Positions 26,187-35,085 of a stretch of DNA of 64,000 nucleotides are shown here, one piece after another. Where the stretch lies: the NCBI RefSeq assembly GCF_006715495.1, contig NZ_VFNI01000007.1, positions 62,001-126,000 of the forward strand, written 5' to 3'. This DNA is from Herbaspirillum sp. SJZ106 (GTDB lineage Bacteria > Pseudomonadota > Gammaproteobacteria > Burkholderiales > Burkholderiaceae_D). How positions within the stretch are numbered: position 1 is the stretch's first letter; each line of letters begins with the position of its first letter. The notes below the pieces were generated by a model, which saw only the letters and a list, made by a program, of their open reading frames with translations, made no database searches and was not told the DNA's origin. The position numbers and the translations under genes were made by a program.

Positions 26187-27368
26187 ATGGCGCTCAATTT
26201 CCTGAAGTATTCCCTGGTGGCGGCTGGCGCCGCCCTGGTGACGATGGCCGCTCCGGTTCGCGCGGATGAAATCCGCGTGGGCGTGATCGCCTCGTTCAGC
26301 GGCCCCTACAGCAACTGGGGCAAGAACATCCAGGAAGCCACGGATTACTTCCTGGCGCAGAACGGCGGCAAGGTCGGCAACCACACCATCAAGGTGATCT
26401 ACCGCGACGTCGGCGGCAACAATCCGGCGCGCGCGCGCCAGTTGGCCGAAGAGCTGGTGGTGCGCGACAAGGTGCAATACCTGGCCGGGCTGGAATTCAC
26501 GCCGACCGCGCTGGCCGTCACCGATGTGGCGACCCAGGCCAAGGTGCCGACCATCGTCAACAATTCCGGCACCTCCGGCATCCTGTCGCGCTCCCCCTAC
26601 CTGTTGCGCGCCGGCTATACCCAGTGGATGGTCGCCACGCCGCTGGCCAAATGGGTAGCCGAACAGGGCGGCAAGAAGGTGTTCCTGGCCGCGGCCGACT
26701 ATGCGCCCGGCATCGATGCCATCAATTCCTTCCGGCGCGCGTTCACCGAGGCCGGCGGCGCCATCAGCGGCGAAGCGAAGATTCCGATGAACACCACGGA
26801 CTTCTCCACCTACATGCAGAAGATCAAGGAAGCCAATCCGGAATATCTCTACATGTTCATGCCGGTCGGTCCCATGTCGGTGGCGTTCATCAAATCCTTC
26901 GTCGAACGCGGCCTGGGCACTTCCGGCATCAAGCTGCTGGCTACCGCCGAGACCGAGGAAAGCGAATTGCCCGCCTACGGCGACGCCGCCTCCGGCGTGG
27001 TGACCGCGCTGCATTATTCGGCCGCCGGGACCGAACCGGCCAATGCCGCCTTCGTGGCCGGCCTGCAAAAGAAGTATGGCGCCGACCGCATTCCCAACGT
27101 GGCTTCGGTCTCCGCGTACGACTCGATGACGATGATCGCCGAGATGATCCGCGCCACCGACGGCAAGCCGGATGGCGACAAGGCCATGGCCGCGATCAAG
27201 GGTTACGGCTGGGACAGTCCGCGCGGCCCGGTCAAGGTCGATCCCGAGACGCGTGAACTGATCCAGAACGTTTATATCCGCCGCATCGAGAAGGTCAACG
27301 GCAAGTACGTCAACAAGCCTTTCAAGACCTATCCTGCGGTGCGCGATCCCGGCGTCAAGGTGCAATAA
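26187..27368 (+). CDS. ABC transporter substrate-binding protein (LivK-like, aromatic acids proposed)
   Basis: This 393-residue periplasmic binding protein has a signal peptide ending VRAD and a mature start DEIRVGVIASFSGPYSNWG, the type I fold of the branched-chain amino acid family. The hinge and ligand region NNSGTSGILSRSPYLLRAGYTQWM fits this family. It opens the operon containing a Rieske oxygenase, gallate dioxygenase and LivHMGF-like components. Relatives of this family bind benzoates and phenylpropenoids, so a methoxylated aromatic acid is the likely ligand; this is inference. Confidence 0.82.
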   Translation: MALNFLKYSLVAAGAALVTMAAPVRADEIRVGVIASFSGPYSNWGKNIQEATDYFLAQNGGKVGNHTIKVIYRDVGGNNPARARQLAEELVVRDKVQYLAGLEFTPTALAVTDVATQAKVPTIVNNSGTSGILSRSPYLLRAGYTQWMVATPLAKWVAEQGGKKVFLAAADYAPGIDAINSFRRAFTEAGGAISGEAKIPMNTTDFSTYMQKIKEANPEYLYMFMPVGPMSVAFIKSFVERGLGTSGIKLLATAETEESELPAYGDAASGVVTALHYSAAGTEPANAAFVAGLQKKYGADRIPNVASVSAYDSMTMIAEMIRATDGKPDGDKAMAAIKGYGWDSPRGPVKVDPETRELIQNVYIRRIEKVNGKYVNKPFKTYPAVRDPGVKVQ

Positions 27369-27419
27369 GAACCTGTTTCTGAGCGCAGGCGCCTCCACCA
27401 GGCAAAGAAGGAGTCCATC

Positions 27420-28508
27420 ATGTTGCAGAAAGTTGAACCGGCCCGCCAGAAGATGGCGGATTACACCACGCCGCTGGTCAGGAATTGCTGGTATGTGGCC
27501 GCGCTGGGATCGGAGATCGGGCGCGAGCTCAAGGAGCGTACGCTGCTGGGCAAGAGCGTGCTGATGTACCGCACCGAAGAGGGCCAGCCGGTGATCATGC
27601 AAAACCGTTGCCCGCATCGCAATTTCCCTTTGTCCAAGGGACGGCTCGACGGCGACAAGGTCGTGTGCGGCTATCACGGCATGAATTTCGACCCCAAGGG
27701 CAATTGCGTGTTCATGCCGTCGATGGCGAAGGCGCCGACCCATGTGACGATCGCTTCCTACCCGGTGATCGAACAGGGGCCGCTGGTGTGGGTCTGGATG
27801 GGCGACCCGGCCAAGGCGGATCCGGCCAGCGTGCCGCAGACGCCCTGGCTCAGCGCGCCGGACTGGAAGACCGTCAGCGGCCAGTTCCATGTCGGCACCA
27901 ACTATGTCGCCATGCATGAGAACCTGCTGGACCAGACCCATTTCCCCATCCTGCATTCCAGTACCGGCATCGGCACGCCCGAGTATTCGCGCGCCACGCT
28001 GGAAGTGCGGGTGGTCGGCGATACGGTGGAACAGACCCGTAGCCTGCTCAATTCGCCGCCGCCGGACATCTATGGCATTCCCACCAGGCTGACCGGGCGT
28101 CCGGTGGACCGTTTCTCGGACGCCGCTTTCGCCAGTCCGGCATGGCATGTGGCGCATGCCCGTATCGTCAACCTGGAGCCGCGCGAGGGGGAGAAGCGGG
28201 AATACCGTTTCACCATCACTCACATCTACACGCCGGAACACCAGAACACCATCCATTACTGGTGGTTCAACAGCCGCAATTGCAACATCGACGATACGGC
28301 GGTCGACCAGTACCTGCACGATGCCTCGATCAAGGCCTACAAGGAAGACGTGGACGCGCTGACCTGGATCCAGCAGGAAGTGGAAAAGGAAAGCGAACCG
28401 ATCGAGGAAGCCAGTTTCGCCCCCGACCGCCCCGGCATCGCGATGCGCAAGATCCTGTTGCGCCTGGCCGCCGAGGAAGCGGCGCAGGACGCCAGCATGG
28501 CCGCATAA
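27420..28508 (+). CDS. Rieske aromatic O-demethylase oxygenase (VanA-like)
   Basis: This 362-residue oxygenase has a Rieske centre with C64-x-H66 and C83-x-x-H86 (CPHR and CGYHG). Its mononuclear iron site is N168, D171, H174 and H179 in HENLLDQTHFPILH. It is related to, but clearly distinct from, the canonical VanA at 35086, with an extra N-terminal stretch and a longer C-terminus. Its place directly before gallate dioxygenase suggests that it demethylates 3-O-methylgallate or syringate to feed the dioxygenase. It needs a reductase, presumably VanB. GGAG precedes the ATG; the methionine at 27453 is an alternative start. Confidence 0.82.
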   Translation: MLQKVEPARQKMADYTTPLVRNCWYVAALGSEIGRELKERTLLGKSVLMYRTEEGQPVIMQNRCPHRNFPLSKGRLDGDKVVCGYHGMNFDPKGNCVFMPSMAKAPTHVTIASYPVIEQGPLVWVWMGDPAKADPASVPQTPWLSAPDWKTVSGQFHVGTNYVAMHENLLDQTHFPILHSSTGIGTPEYSRATLEVRVVGDTVEQTRSLLNSPPPDIYGIPTRLTGRPVDRFSDAAFASPAWHVAHARIVNLEPREGEKREYRFTITHIYTPEHQNTIHYWWFNSRNCNIDDTAVDQYLHDASIKAYKEDVDALTWIQQEVEKESEPIEEASFAPDRPGIAMRKILLRLAAEEAAQDASMAA

Positions 28509-28534
28509 GGCGGCAACCATCATTCGAGGATCAC

Positions 28535-29761
28535 ATGGCAAGAATCATCGGGGGCATCGGCACTTCGCACGTGCCCACCATCGGCCTGGCCTATGACAGG
28601 AAGCGGCAGGACGACCCGGCCTGGGCACCCCTGTTCGAAGGCTACAAGCCAGTGGCGCGCTGGCTGGCGGAAAAACAGCCGGACGTGCTGCTGTTTTTCT
28701 ATAACGACCACGCCAACAGTTTCTTCTTCGACTGTTACCCGACCTTCGCGCTGGGCATTTCTCCCGATTTCGACATGGCCGACGAAGGCGCCGGCCGCCG
28801 TCCGCTGCCGGGCATCAAGGGGCATCCGGCGCTGGCCGCGCATGTGGCCGAGTCGCTGGTCAACGACGAATTCGATATCGCGGTGTTCCAGGAGCGGGCG
28901 CTGGATCATGGCTGCAATTCCCCGCTGGGTCTGATGTGGCCGCATGAACCCGGCTGGCCCGGCGCGATTTTGCCGCTGGCGATCAATGTGCTGCAGTATC
29001 CGCTGCCGACCGCCGCGCGCTGTTACAAACTGGGGCAGGCGGTGCGCCGCGCGGTGGAATCCTTCCCTGCCGACCTCAAGGTGGTGGTGGTCGGGACCGG
29101 CGGCCTGTCGCACCAGATCCACGGCGAGCGCACCGGTTTCAACAATGTGGAATGGGATGAGCAATTCCTCGACATGATCGTCGACCAGCCGCACAAGCTG
29201 GCCGCACTGCGCCATGCGGAACTGGTCGAGCTGGGCGGCGCCGAGAGCGCCGAAGTGATCATGTGGCTGGCCATGCGCGGCGCCTTGAATGACGAGATCA
29301 GGTGCGTGCACAAGAACCATTACCTGGCCACGACCACCAACATGGCCGTGGCGATCTACGAGCAGGGCGCCGATCGCCAGGCGCCGGCCGCGCCGGTGCA
29401 TGTGAACCCGCAGGTGGCCGGGATGGAGAAGATTCCCGGCACCTATCCGTTCGATTTGCGCGCCAGTGTCCATGCGGTGCGCCTGAACCGCTTCTTCTGG
29501 CGCCATCGGGAGCCGGCGTTCCGCGAGTTGGTGGCGCGCGACCTGGAAGCGGCCTTCGACGAACTGCAATTGAGTTCGGAGGAGCGCGACCTGGTGCGGC
29601 GGCGCGACTGGCTGGGCCTGGTCAGGTATGGCGTGAGCTTCTTCGTGCTGGAGAAATTCGCGCGCGTGGTCAAGATGTCCAACCTGGCCGTGTATGCGGC
29701 CATGCGCGGCGAGACGCTGGAAGAATTCCTGAAAACCAGGCGCGTGCCCGAGTCAGCATGA
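28535..29761 (+). CDS. galA: gallate dioxygenase (LigB catalytic + LigA-like domain)
   Basis: This 408-residue extradiol dioxygenase opens gallate to 4-oxalomesaconate. The LigB-type catalytic domain fills about residues 1-280, with iron ligands expected at H12 (GTSHVP) and H59 (NDHANSF) and the acid-base histidine in GTGGLSHQIHG. A LigA-like helical domain is fused at the C-terminus (about 295-400, starting YPFDLRASVHAVRLNRFFW). This fusion and length are typical of GalA/DesB, whereas protocatechuate 4,5-dioxygenase has two subunits. Activity on 3-O-methylgallate is possible. It is 26 bp after the Rieske gene. Confidence 0.87.
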   Translation: MARIIGGIGTSHVPTIGLAYDRKRQDDPAWAPLFEGYKPVARWLAEKQPDVLLFFYNDHANSFFFDCYPTFALGISPDFDMADEGAGRRPLPGIKGHPALAAHVAESLVNDEFDIAVFQERALDHGCNSPLGLMWPHEPGWPGAILPLAINVLQYPLPTAARCYKLGQAVRRAVESFPADLKVVVVGTGGLSHQIHGERTGFNNVEWDEQFLDMIVDQPHKLAALRHAELVELGGAESAEVIMWLAMRGALNDEIRCVHKNHYLATTTNMAVAIYEQGADRQAPAAPVHVNPQVAGMEKIPGTYPFDLRASVHAVRLNRFFWRHREPAFRELVARDLEAAFDELQLSSEERDLVRRRDWLGLVRYGVSFFVLEKFARVVKMSNLAVYAAMRGETLEEFLKTRRVPESA

Positions 29762-29838
29762 TTCGGCGCGCAGTGGGGATGGGCACGGAGGAGACACTAT
29801 GAAAAAAACTGACAACACAGTGCGCGGCGGAGGTGGAC

Positions 29839-30717
29839 ATGCTGGCTAAGTCCCTGGCGTCGTTCGCGACCACGCTGTTCGACGGCGTGGCGCTGGGCAT
29901 GATCCTGTTCCTGATCTCGGTCGGCCTGTCGATCACGATGGGCGTGATGCGCGTGGTCAACCTGGCCCATTGCGGTTTCGCGATGATCGGCGGCTACCTG
30001 TGCTTCATGCTGACCGCCTGGCTGGATCTGCCGTTCCTGCTGGCGGTGCCGCTGGCGGTGGCGGCCACCATGGTCATCGGCGCGTTGCTGGAACGCACCG
30101 TGTATTCCTGGGTGTATGGCCAGAGCGAATTGGGCCAGGTGCTGATGACCATCGGCCTGACCTTCGTCATGATCGCCGCCGCCAATGCCGTGTTCGGCTC
30201 GTCGATCCAGAGCATCCCGGTGCCGGCCGCGTTGCGCGGCATGGTGCAGCTGGGGCCGCTCAGCCTGCCGGTCTACCGCCTGTTCCTGGTCGCGGTCAGC
30301 GCCGCCTGCGGCCTGCTGATCTGGTTCGCGCTGGAGCGTACCGAAGCCGGCGCCAAGCTGCGCGCGGCGGTCGACAACACCCGCATGGCCGGTTGCATCG
30401 GCATCGACGTCAAGGCGATGTTCGCCGTCACCTTCGCCATCGGTTGCGGTTTCGCCGCGCTGGGCGGCGCGCTGGGTTCGGAGATTTTTCCGCTGGAGCC
30501 GTTCTATGCGCTGCAATACCTGGTGCTGGTGCTGATCGTGGTGTCGGTCGGCGGCCTGGGCAGCATCAAGGGCACTTTGGTGGCTGCGCTGGTGCTGGGC
30601 ATCATCGATACCCTGGGGCGTTATTACCTGACTTCCGGCGGCGGCATCGTGCTTTACCTGGCCACGCTGGCGGTGTTATTGATCCGGCCGCAAGGCCTGC
30701 TGGGGAGGCCGGCATGA
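29839..30717 (+). CDS. ABC transporter permease (LivH-like)
   Basis: This 292-residue inner-membrane permease of the branched-chain amino acid type has about eight hydrophobic segments; GLSITMGVMRVVNLAHCGFAMIGGY near the N-terminus and GGLGSIKGTLVAALVLGIIDT near the end are family hallmarks. It starts at the ATG at 29839, with GGCGGAGG 5 nt upstream; a GTG 6 bp earlier is inside that site. Its stop overlaps the next ATG. It should form the translocation pore with the LivM-like protein. Confidence 0.87.
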   Translation: MLAKSLASFATTLFDGVALGMILFLISVGLSITMGVMRVVNLAHCGFAMIGGYLCFMLTAWLDLPFLLAVPLAVAATMVIGALLERTVYSWVYGQSELGQVLMTIGLTFVMIAAANAVFGSSIQSIPVPAALRGMVQLGPLSLPVYRLFLVAVSAACGLLIWFALERTEAGAKLRAAVDNTRMAGCIGIDVKAMFAVTFAIGCGFAALGGALGSEIFPLEPFYALQYLVLVLIVVSVGGLGSIKGTLVAALVLGIIDTLGRYYLTSGGGIVLYLATLAVLLIRPQGLLGRPA

Positions 30718-31730
30718 CGCAACAAGCACATTTCCAATCCGCCAAGGCGCTGCCGGCGACGGCGCTGCCTTATTACCGCCTGCGGCCGCTGGACATCCTG
30801 CCCTGGGCCGTGGCGATCCTGGTGTTCTTCCTGTTCGACACCTACCTGTCGCTGGGCACGCAAATCCTGATCATGGTGATCTTCGGCATTTCGCTGGACC
30901 TGGCGCTGGGCTTCGCCGGCATCAACACGCTGGGACATGCGGCCTTCTTCGGCGTCGGCGCCTATGTGGCCGGATACTTCGCGCTGCACGTGTCGCCGGA
31001 GCCATTGACCGGGCTGCTGGCGGCGGCGCTGGCCGCCGGCGTGGTGGGGCTGCTGTCCGGCTGGCTATTATTGCGCACCCACGGCCTGGCGCTGCTGATG
31101 CTGACGATGGTCATCACGGTGCTGCTGCATGAAGTGGCCAATACCTGGAGCGAGGTCACCGGCGGCGCCGACGGCCTGTCGGGCATCAGCGTGTCGCCGT
31201 TGCTGGGGCTGTTCAGTTTCGACCTGTACGGCAAGACTTCCTACCTGTATGCGCTGGCGGTGTTGCTGGCGGCGTTCGCGCTCGTGCGCATCGTGGCCAA
31301 CTCGCCGTTCGGCCTGGCCATGCGCGGCATCCGCGAGAATTCGCGACGCATGAACCTGGTCGGCGCTTCGGTGCATGCCCGGCTGGTCGTGGTCTATACG
31401 TTGTCGGCCGCCATCGCCGGCCTGGCCGGCGGCCTCAATGCGCAACTGACAAAAACCGTCGGCCTGGACCTGCTGAGCTTCCAGTTGTCGGGCAACATCC
31501 TGATCATGCTGATCGTGGGCGGGGTGGGGCGGCTGTACGGCGCGTTCGTCGGGATTCCGCTGTACATGCTGCTGCTGGACCGTGCCGCCGCGGTCAATCC
31601 CTTCCATTGGATGTTCTTCGTCGGGCTGGCGCTGATCCTGCTGGTGCGCTTTGCGCCGGGCGGCCTGCTGTGGCTGGCCGCCGATGTCCGCGCCCGGCTG
31701 TTTGGCGCGAACCGGGGAGGACGGCAATGA
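30714..31730 (+). CDS. ABC transporter permease (LivM-like)
   Basis: This 338-residue second permease subunit has LALGFAGINTLGHAAFFGVGAY and the loop ANSPFGLAMRGIRENSRRMNLVG, the EAA-like contact to the ATPases. About nine hydrophobic segments are visible. It overlaps LivH-like by 4 bp and the LivG-like gene by 4 bp, so the block is tightly co-translated. The frame is open upstream inside livH, but the ATGA overlap fixes the start at 30714. Confidence 0.87.
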   Translation: MTQQAHFQSAKALPATALPYYRLRPLDILPWAVAILVFFLFDTYLSLGTQILIMVIFGISLDLALGFAGINTLGHAAFFGVGAYVAGYFALHVSPEPLTGLLAAALAAGVVGLLSGWLLLRTHGLALLMLTMVITVLLHEVANTWSEVTGGADGLSGISVSPLLGLFSFDLYGKTSYLYALAVLLAAFALVRIVANSPFGLAMRGIRENSRRMNLVGASVHARLVVVYTLSAAIAGLAGGLNAQLTKTVGLDLLSFQLSGNILIMLIVGGVGRLYGAFVGIPLYMLLLDRAAAVNPFHWMFFVGLALILLVRFAPGGLLWLAADVRARLFGANRGGRQ

Positions 31731-32482
31731 GCGCCTATGCCCTGGAAACCCGCAACCTGTGCAAGCGCTTCGGTTCGATCCAGGTGACGCGCGACGTCGA
31801 CCTGAAGATTGCCCGCGGCGCCCGTCATGCACTGATCGGCCCCAACGGCGCCGGCAAGACGACCCTGGTCAACCTGATGACCGGCGTATTCGCGCCCAGC
31901 GGCGGGCAGATCCTGCTCGACGGCCAGGACATCACCGGCGCCACGCCGCAGCGCCGCGTCGGCGGGGGCCTGGCGCGCACCTTCCAGATCAATGCGCTGT
32001 TCAGCCAGTTGACCGTGGCCGAGAACGTCGCCATCCCCACCGCCCAGCGCCTGGGCGTGAGCTGGCGCCTGTGGGGCAAGACCAGCGGCCATCCGCGGGT
32101 GGTGGAAGAAGTGGCGCGCCTGCTCGACGAACTGGGCATCCTGGCGCTGGCCGGCAAGCGCATCGTCGACCTCGCCTACGGCCATCGCCGCCTGGTGGAG
32201 ATCGCCATCGCGCTGGCGCTCAAGCCGCAGGTGCTGCTGCTGGACGAACCGGCGGCCGGCATTCCCAACAGCGAAAGCGGGGTGATCCTGGAATTGCTGG
32301 AACGCTTGCCGCAGGATATTTCCATCGTCTTCATCGAACACGACATGAACCTGGTGTTCCGTTTCGCGCAGCAGATCACCGTGCTGGTCGAGGGCGCCGT
32401 GCTGACCGAAGGGACGGTGGCCGAGATCCGCGCCGACGAGCGCGTGCGCAATGTCTACCTGGGGAAACGCCATCATGGCTGA
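31727..32482 (+). CDS. ABC transporter ATP-binding protein (LivG-like)
   Basis: This 251-residue ATPase has Walker A GPNGAGKTT (about residues 38-46), Walker B QVLLLDEPAAG and the H-loop EHDMNLVF. The signature region reads LAYGHRRLVEIA, the degenerate form usual for LivG rather than LSGGQ. It energises the LivHM-like permease. The ATG overlaps the livM-like stop. The livF-like gene starts 8 bp before its end. Confidence 0.88.
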   Translation: MSAYALETRNLCKRFGSIQVTRDVDLKIARGARHALIGPNGAGKTTLVNLMTGVFAPSGGQILLDGQDITGATPQRRVGGGLARTFQINALFSQLTVAENVAIPTAQRLGVSWRLWGKTSGHPRVVEEVARLLDELGILALAGKRIVDLAYGHRRLVEIAIALALKPQVLLLDEPAAGIPNSESGVILELLERLPQDISIVFIEHDMNLVFRFAQQITVLVEGAVLTEGTVAEIRADERVRNVYLGKRHHG

Positions 32483-33206
32483 GATGTTGTCGATAGACGG
32501 CCTGTGCGCCGGATACAAGGATGCCGTCGTGATCGACGGCTTGTCGCTGGCGCTCCAGCCGAGCGAGGCGCTGGCGCTGCTGGGGCGCAACGGCGTGGGC
32601 AAGACCACGCTGCTGGCGAGCCTGATGGGCCTGACCACGGTCTCGCGCGGCAGCGTCAGGCTGGACGGCGTCGATGTGACGGCCTTGCCCAATTACAAGC
32701 GCAACCGCGGCGGCATCGCCTATGTGCCGCAGGAGCGGGAGATCTTCCCGTCGCTGACGGTGGAGCAGAACCTGAAGGTGGCGCAGCGGCCGGGGGAGTG
32801 GGATGTGGCCCGCGTCTACGGTCTGTTCCCGCGCTTGCAGGAGCGGCGCGGCAACCTCGGCAACCAGCTCTCCGGCGGCGAACAGCAGATGCTGGCGATG
32901 GGGCGCGCCCTGATGGGCAATCCGCGCCTGCTGCTGCTGGACGAACCGCTGGAAGGACTGGCGCCGCTGATCATGGATGTGCTGCTCGATGCCATCCGGA
33001 TGCTCAAGCAATCCGGCCTGACCCTGGTGCTGGTGGAACAGCATGCGCACCTGGCGCTGGAAGTTACCGATACCGTGGTGGTGCTGGAGCGCGGACGCAT
33101 CGTGCACCAGGGGCGCAGCGAACAACTGCTGGGTGACGAGGCGCAGATGTCATCCCTGCTGGGGTTGGCGCGCGCGGAAACGCCGGCCGTGATGGCGGCG
33201 GCATGA
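32475..33206 (+). CDS. ABC transporter ATP-binding protein (LivF-like)
   Basis: This 243-residue second ATPase has Walker A GRNGVGKTT, the LivF-type block YVPQEREIFPSLTVEQNL, a full LSGGEQQMLAMGRAL signature and LLLLDEPLEGLAP. It pairs with the LivG-like subunit. The start at 32475 (MAEML) overlaps the preceding gene; an in-frame methionine 24 bp upstream is less likely. Its end overlaps the NTF2-like gene start by 4 bp. Confidence 0.87.
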   Translation: MAEMLSIDGLCAGYKDAVVIDGLSLALQPSEALALLGRNGVGKTTLLASLMGLTTVSRGSVRLDGVDVTALPNYKRNRGGIAYVPQEREIFPSLTVEQNLKVAQRPGEWDVARVYGLFPRLQERRGNLGNQLSGGEQQMLAMGRALMGNPRLLLLDEPLEGLAPLIMDVLLDAIRMLKQSGLTLVLVEQHAHLALEVTDTVVVLERGRIVHQGRSEQLLGDEAQMSSLLGLARAETPAVMAAA

Positions 33207-33646
33207 ATAGCGGAAACGTGATGGATGACAACGACCGCGCGGCCATCGAGCGCGCTTGCATGCGGCTCATCGCCCAATATGCCTATCTCAATGACGAGCG
33301 CCGGTTCGAGGAACTGGCGCAACTGTTCACTGAAGACGCGGTGCTGTATCGGCCGTCGGCGCCCGAACAGGCGATCGTCGGGCGCGCGCAGATCCTGGCG
33401 GCGTTTTCGCGACGGCCGGCCGATACCGCCACCTTCCATTGCTGCAGCGACGTGCTGGTCGAGGTCGAGCATGCCGGCGCGGCATGCGCCCGTTCGCGCA
33501 TCCTGATGCTGTCGGCGCCGCGGGAACACGGCGAAGTGATGGCCGGCGCAGCGCGGCCGCCGGTGCCGGGCGTGTTCGACGACCGGTTCGCGCTGACCGC
33601 CGACGGCTGGAAATTCGCGCAGCGGCGCGGATCGTTCTGGATCTGA
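33203..33646 (+). CDS. NTF2/SnoaL-like protein
   Basis: This 147-residue protein has the cone-shaped NTF2-like fold pattern: helices with LIAQYAYLNDERRFEELAQLFTEDAVLYRP, then a repeat of strands. Related proteins include SnoaL cyclases and small subunits of aromatic dioxygenases. It is translationally coupled to the ABC genes and precedes the two GntR regulators. A role as an isomerase, ligand-binding or oxygenase accessory protein in aromatic acid breakdown is possible but not shown. Confidence 0.7.
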   Translation: MNSGNVMDDNDRAAIERACMRLIAQYAYLNDERRFEELAQLFTEDAVLYRPSAPEQAIVGRAQILAAFSRRPADTATFHCCSDVLVEVEHAGAACARSRILMLSAPREHGEVMAGAARPPVPGVFDDRFALTADGWKFAQRRGSFWI

Positions 33647-33658
33647 CGCGCCGTTTCC

Positions 33659-34318
33659 ATGGCGACCCAGCAAGACCAGGCAGCCGATGCGCTGCGTGAA
33701 CTGATCCTCGGCGGCGTTCTCGGCGCCGGCAGCCGGGTCACGGAAACCGCGCTGGCCGAACGGCTGGGCCTGTCGCGCACGCCGGTGCGCCACGCGCTGA
33801 CGGTGGCGGCGCGCCAGGGATGGTTGAGCCGCTGCGGTTCGCGCGGTTACCGGGTCAGCGGTTTCAGCATCGACGACATGCGCGATGCGCTCGATGTACG
33901 CGGCATCCTCGAAGGCGTCGCGGTGCGCACGGTCGCTGAACAGGGCCTGGCGGCAAGCGTGCGCCAGGCCCTGGCGCAATGCCTGGCCGAAGGGGACCGC
34001 CTGCTGGCCCATGGCGCGGCGGGCGAGGCGGCTTTCCTCGAGATGGATGTGCGCCTGCATGCGCTGCTGGTCAAGGCGGCGCGCAATCCCGCGCTGGACC
34101 AGTTGCTGGCGCCCAATGTCCACGCCGTCGCCGCCGAGGCGCTGGCGCTGCAGGCCTTGCCGCCGGCCGTGCGCCGCGAGGCGCTGCGTTACGCGCATCG
34201 CCAGCACCACGCGCTGGCGCGGGCGCTGGAGGACGGCGACAGCGTGCGCGCCGAAGCCCTGATGCGCGAGCACCTGCATGCCGCCCGCGAATGTCTCGAT
34301 TGGAGGCCGGGCCCATGA
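33659..34318 (+). CDS. GntR-family regulator 1 (FadR/VanR type)
   Basis: This 219-residue regulator has an N-terminal winged helix (LRELILGGVLGAGSRVTETALAERLGLSRTPVRHAL, about residues 12-47) and an all-helical FCD-type effector domain (MRDALDVRGILEGVAVRTVAEQG onward). FCD regulators include VanR, the repressor of vanAB in several bacteria. Its stop overlaps the next regulator's ATG. Its first repeat, RILLEG-like, is close to that of regulator 2. The palindrome at 25852 is a candidate target. Confidence 0.82.
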   Translation: MATQQDQAADALRELILGGVLGAGSRVTETALAERLGLSRTPVRHALTVAARQGWLSRCGSRGYRVSGFSIDDMRDALDVRGILEGVAVRTVAEQGLAASVRQALAQCLAEGDRLLAHGAAGEAAFLEMDVRLHALLVKAARNPALDQLLAPNVHAVAAEALALQALPPAVRREALRYAHRQHHALARALEDGDSVRAEALMREHLHAARECLDWRPGP

Positions 34319-35067
34319 GCCAGCAGGACCAGATCGTGGTGCGCCTGCGCGAGATGATTCTCGACGGCGAACTCGCGCCCGGCCAGCGCCTGCGCGAAGT
34401 GGCGCTGGCGCAGCGCTTGCAGGTCTCGCGCACGCCGGTGCGGCGCGCCTTGCGCATTCTCGAAGGCGAGGGGTTGCTGGCCGGCGGCGCGACCCGCGGT
34501 TGCGAGGTGCGGGCATTCACGCTGGGCGACATGGCCGGCGCGATCGAAGTGCGCGGCGCGCTGGAGGGTTATGCGGCGCGCAAGCTGGCCATGCGCGGCC
34601 TGTCGGACGCCGAGCAGGCTTGCCTGGAAGAGTGCCTGGAGACCGGCGAGCGCCTGCTGCGCAAGGGCATGTTGGTCAATGCCGATGCGCAGGTATTTGC
34701 GGCGATGAACGTGCGCTTTCACGACGCCATCGTGCGGGCGGCGGGCAACCAGGCGCTCAGCCATGCGGTGGCGCTCAACGAATGCCTGCCGTTCGCGGCG
34801 GCCGGCGCGGTGGCATTGAAGCTCGACACGTCGCAAGCGCGGGCGCATCAGTTCGCGCTGATCCGCGCCGCCCAGGCCCAGCACCGCGACATCGTCCAGG
34901 CGCTGTTGCGGCGCCAGGCCGCGCGCGCCGAGGCGCTGATGCGCGAGCACGCCGGTTTGTCCATCGACAACATGAAACTGGTCATGGCTGCGCGCCCGAC
35001 TGCGCCGGCCGCGCATGGCCCGGATGAATCTCCTGTGGCGCACGACGGTTGCGCCACGCCCACCTGA
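34315..35067 (+). CDS. GntR-family regulator 2 (FadR/VanR type)
   Basis: This 250-residue paralogue of the preceding gene product has the same layout: HTH in VVRLREMILDGELAPGQRLREVALAQRLQVSRTPVRRALRIL, then an FCD effector domain from about residue 75 with the histidine-containing FHDAIVRAAGN and AHQFALIRAAQAQHRDI. A tail of about 25 residues follows. The two regulators are coupled by ATGA, so they are made in similar amounts and may form a heterodimer or answer to two different inducers. The canonical vanA follows after 18 bp. Confidence 0.82.
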   Translation: MSQQDQIVVRLREMILDGELAPGQRLREVALAQRLQVSRTPVRRALRILEGEGLLAGGATRGCEVRAFTLGDMAGAIEVRGALEGYAARKLAMRGLSDAEQACLEECLETGERLLRKGMLVNADAQVFAAMNVRFHDAIVRAAGNQALSHAVALNECLPFAAAGAVALKLDTSQARAHQFALIRAAQAQHRDIVQALLRRQAARAEALMREHAGLSIDNMKLVMAARPTAPAAHGPDESPVAHDGCATPT

Positions 35068-35085
35068 TCTTGAAAGGACTGCATC

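Noticed and set aside
26151..28541. Long minus-strand open frame opposite the binding-protein and Rieske genes
   Set aside because: It is antisense to two clear genes and shows no domain; a by-product of high GC at third codon positions.
28535..29761. Protocatechuate 4,5-dioxygenase
   Set aside because: LigAB is normally two separate subunits followed by LigC and LigI; here both domains are fused and neither LigC nor LigI is present, which fits gallate dioxygenase.
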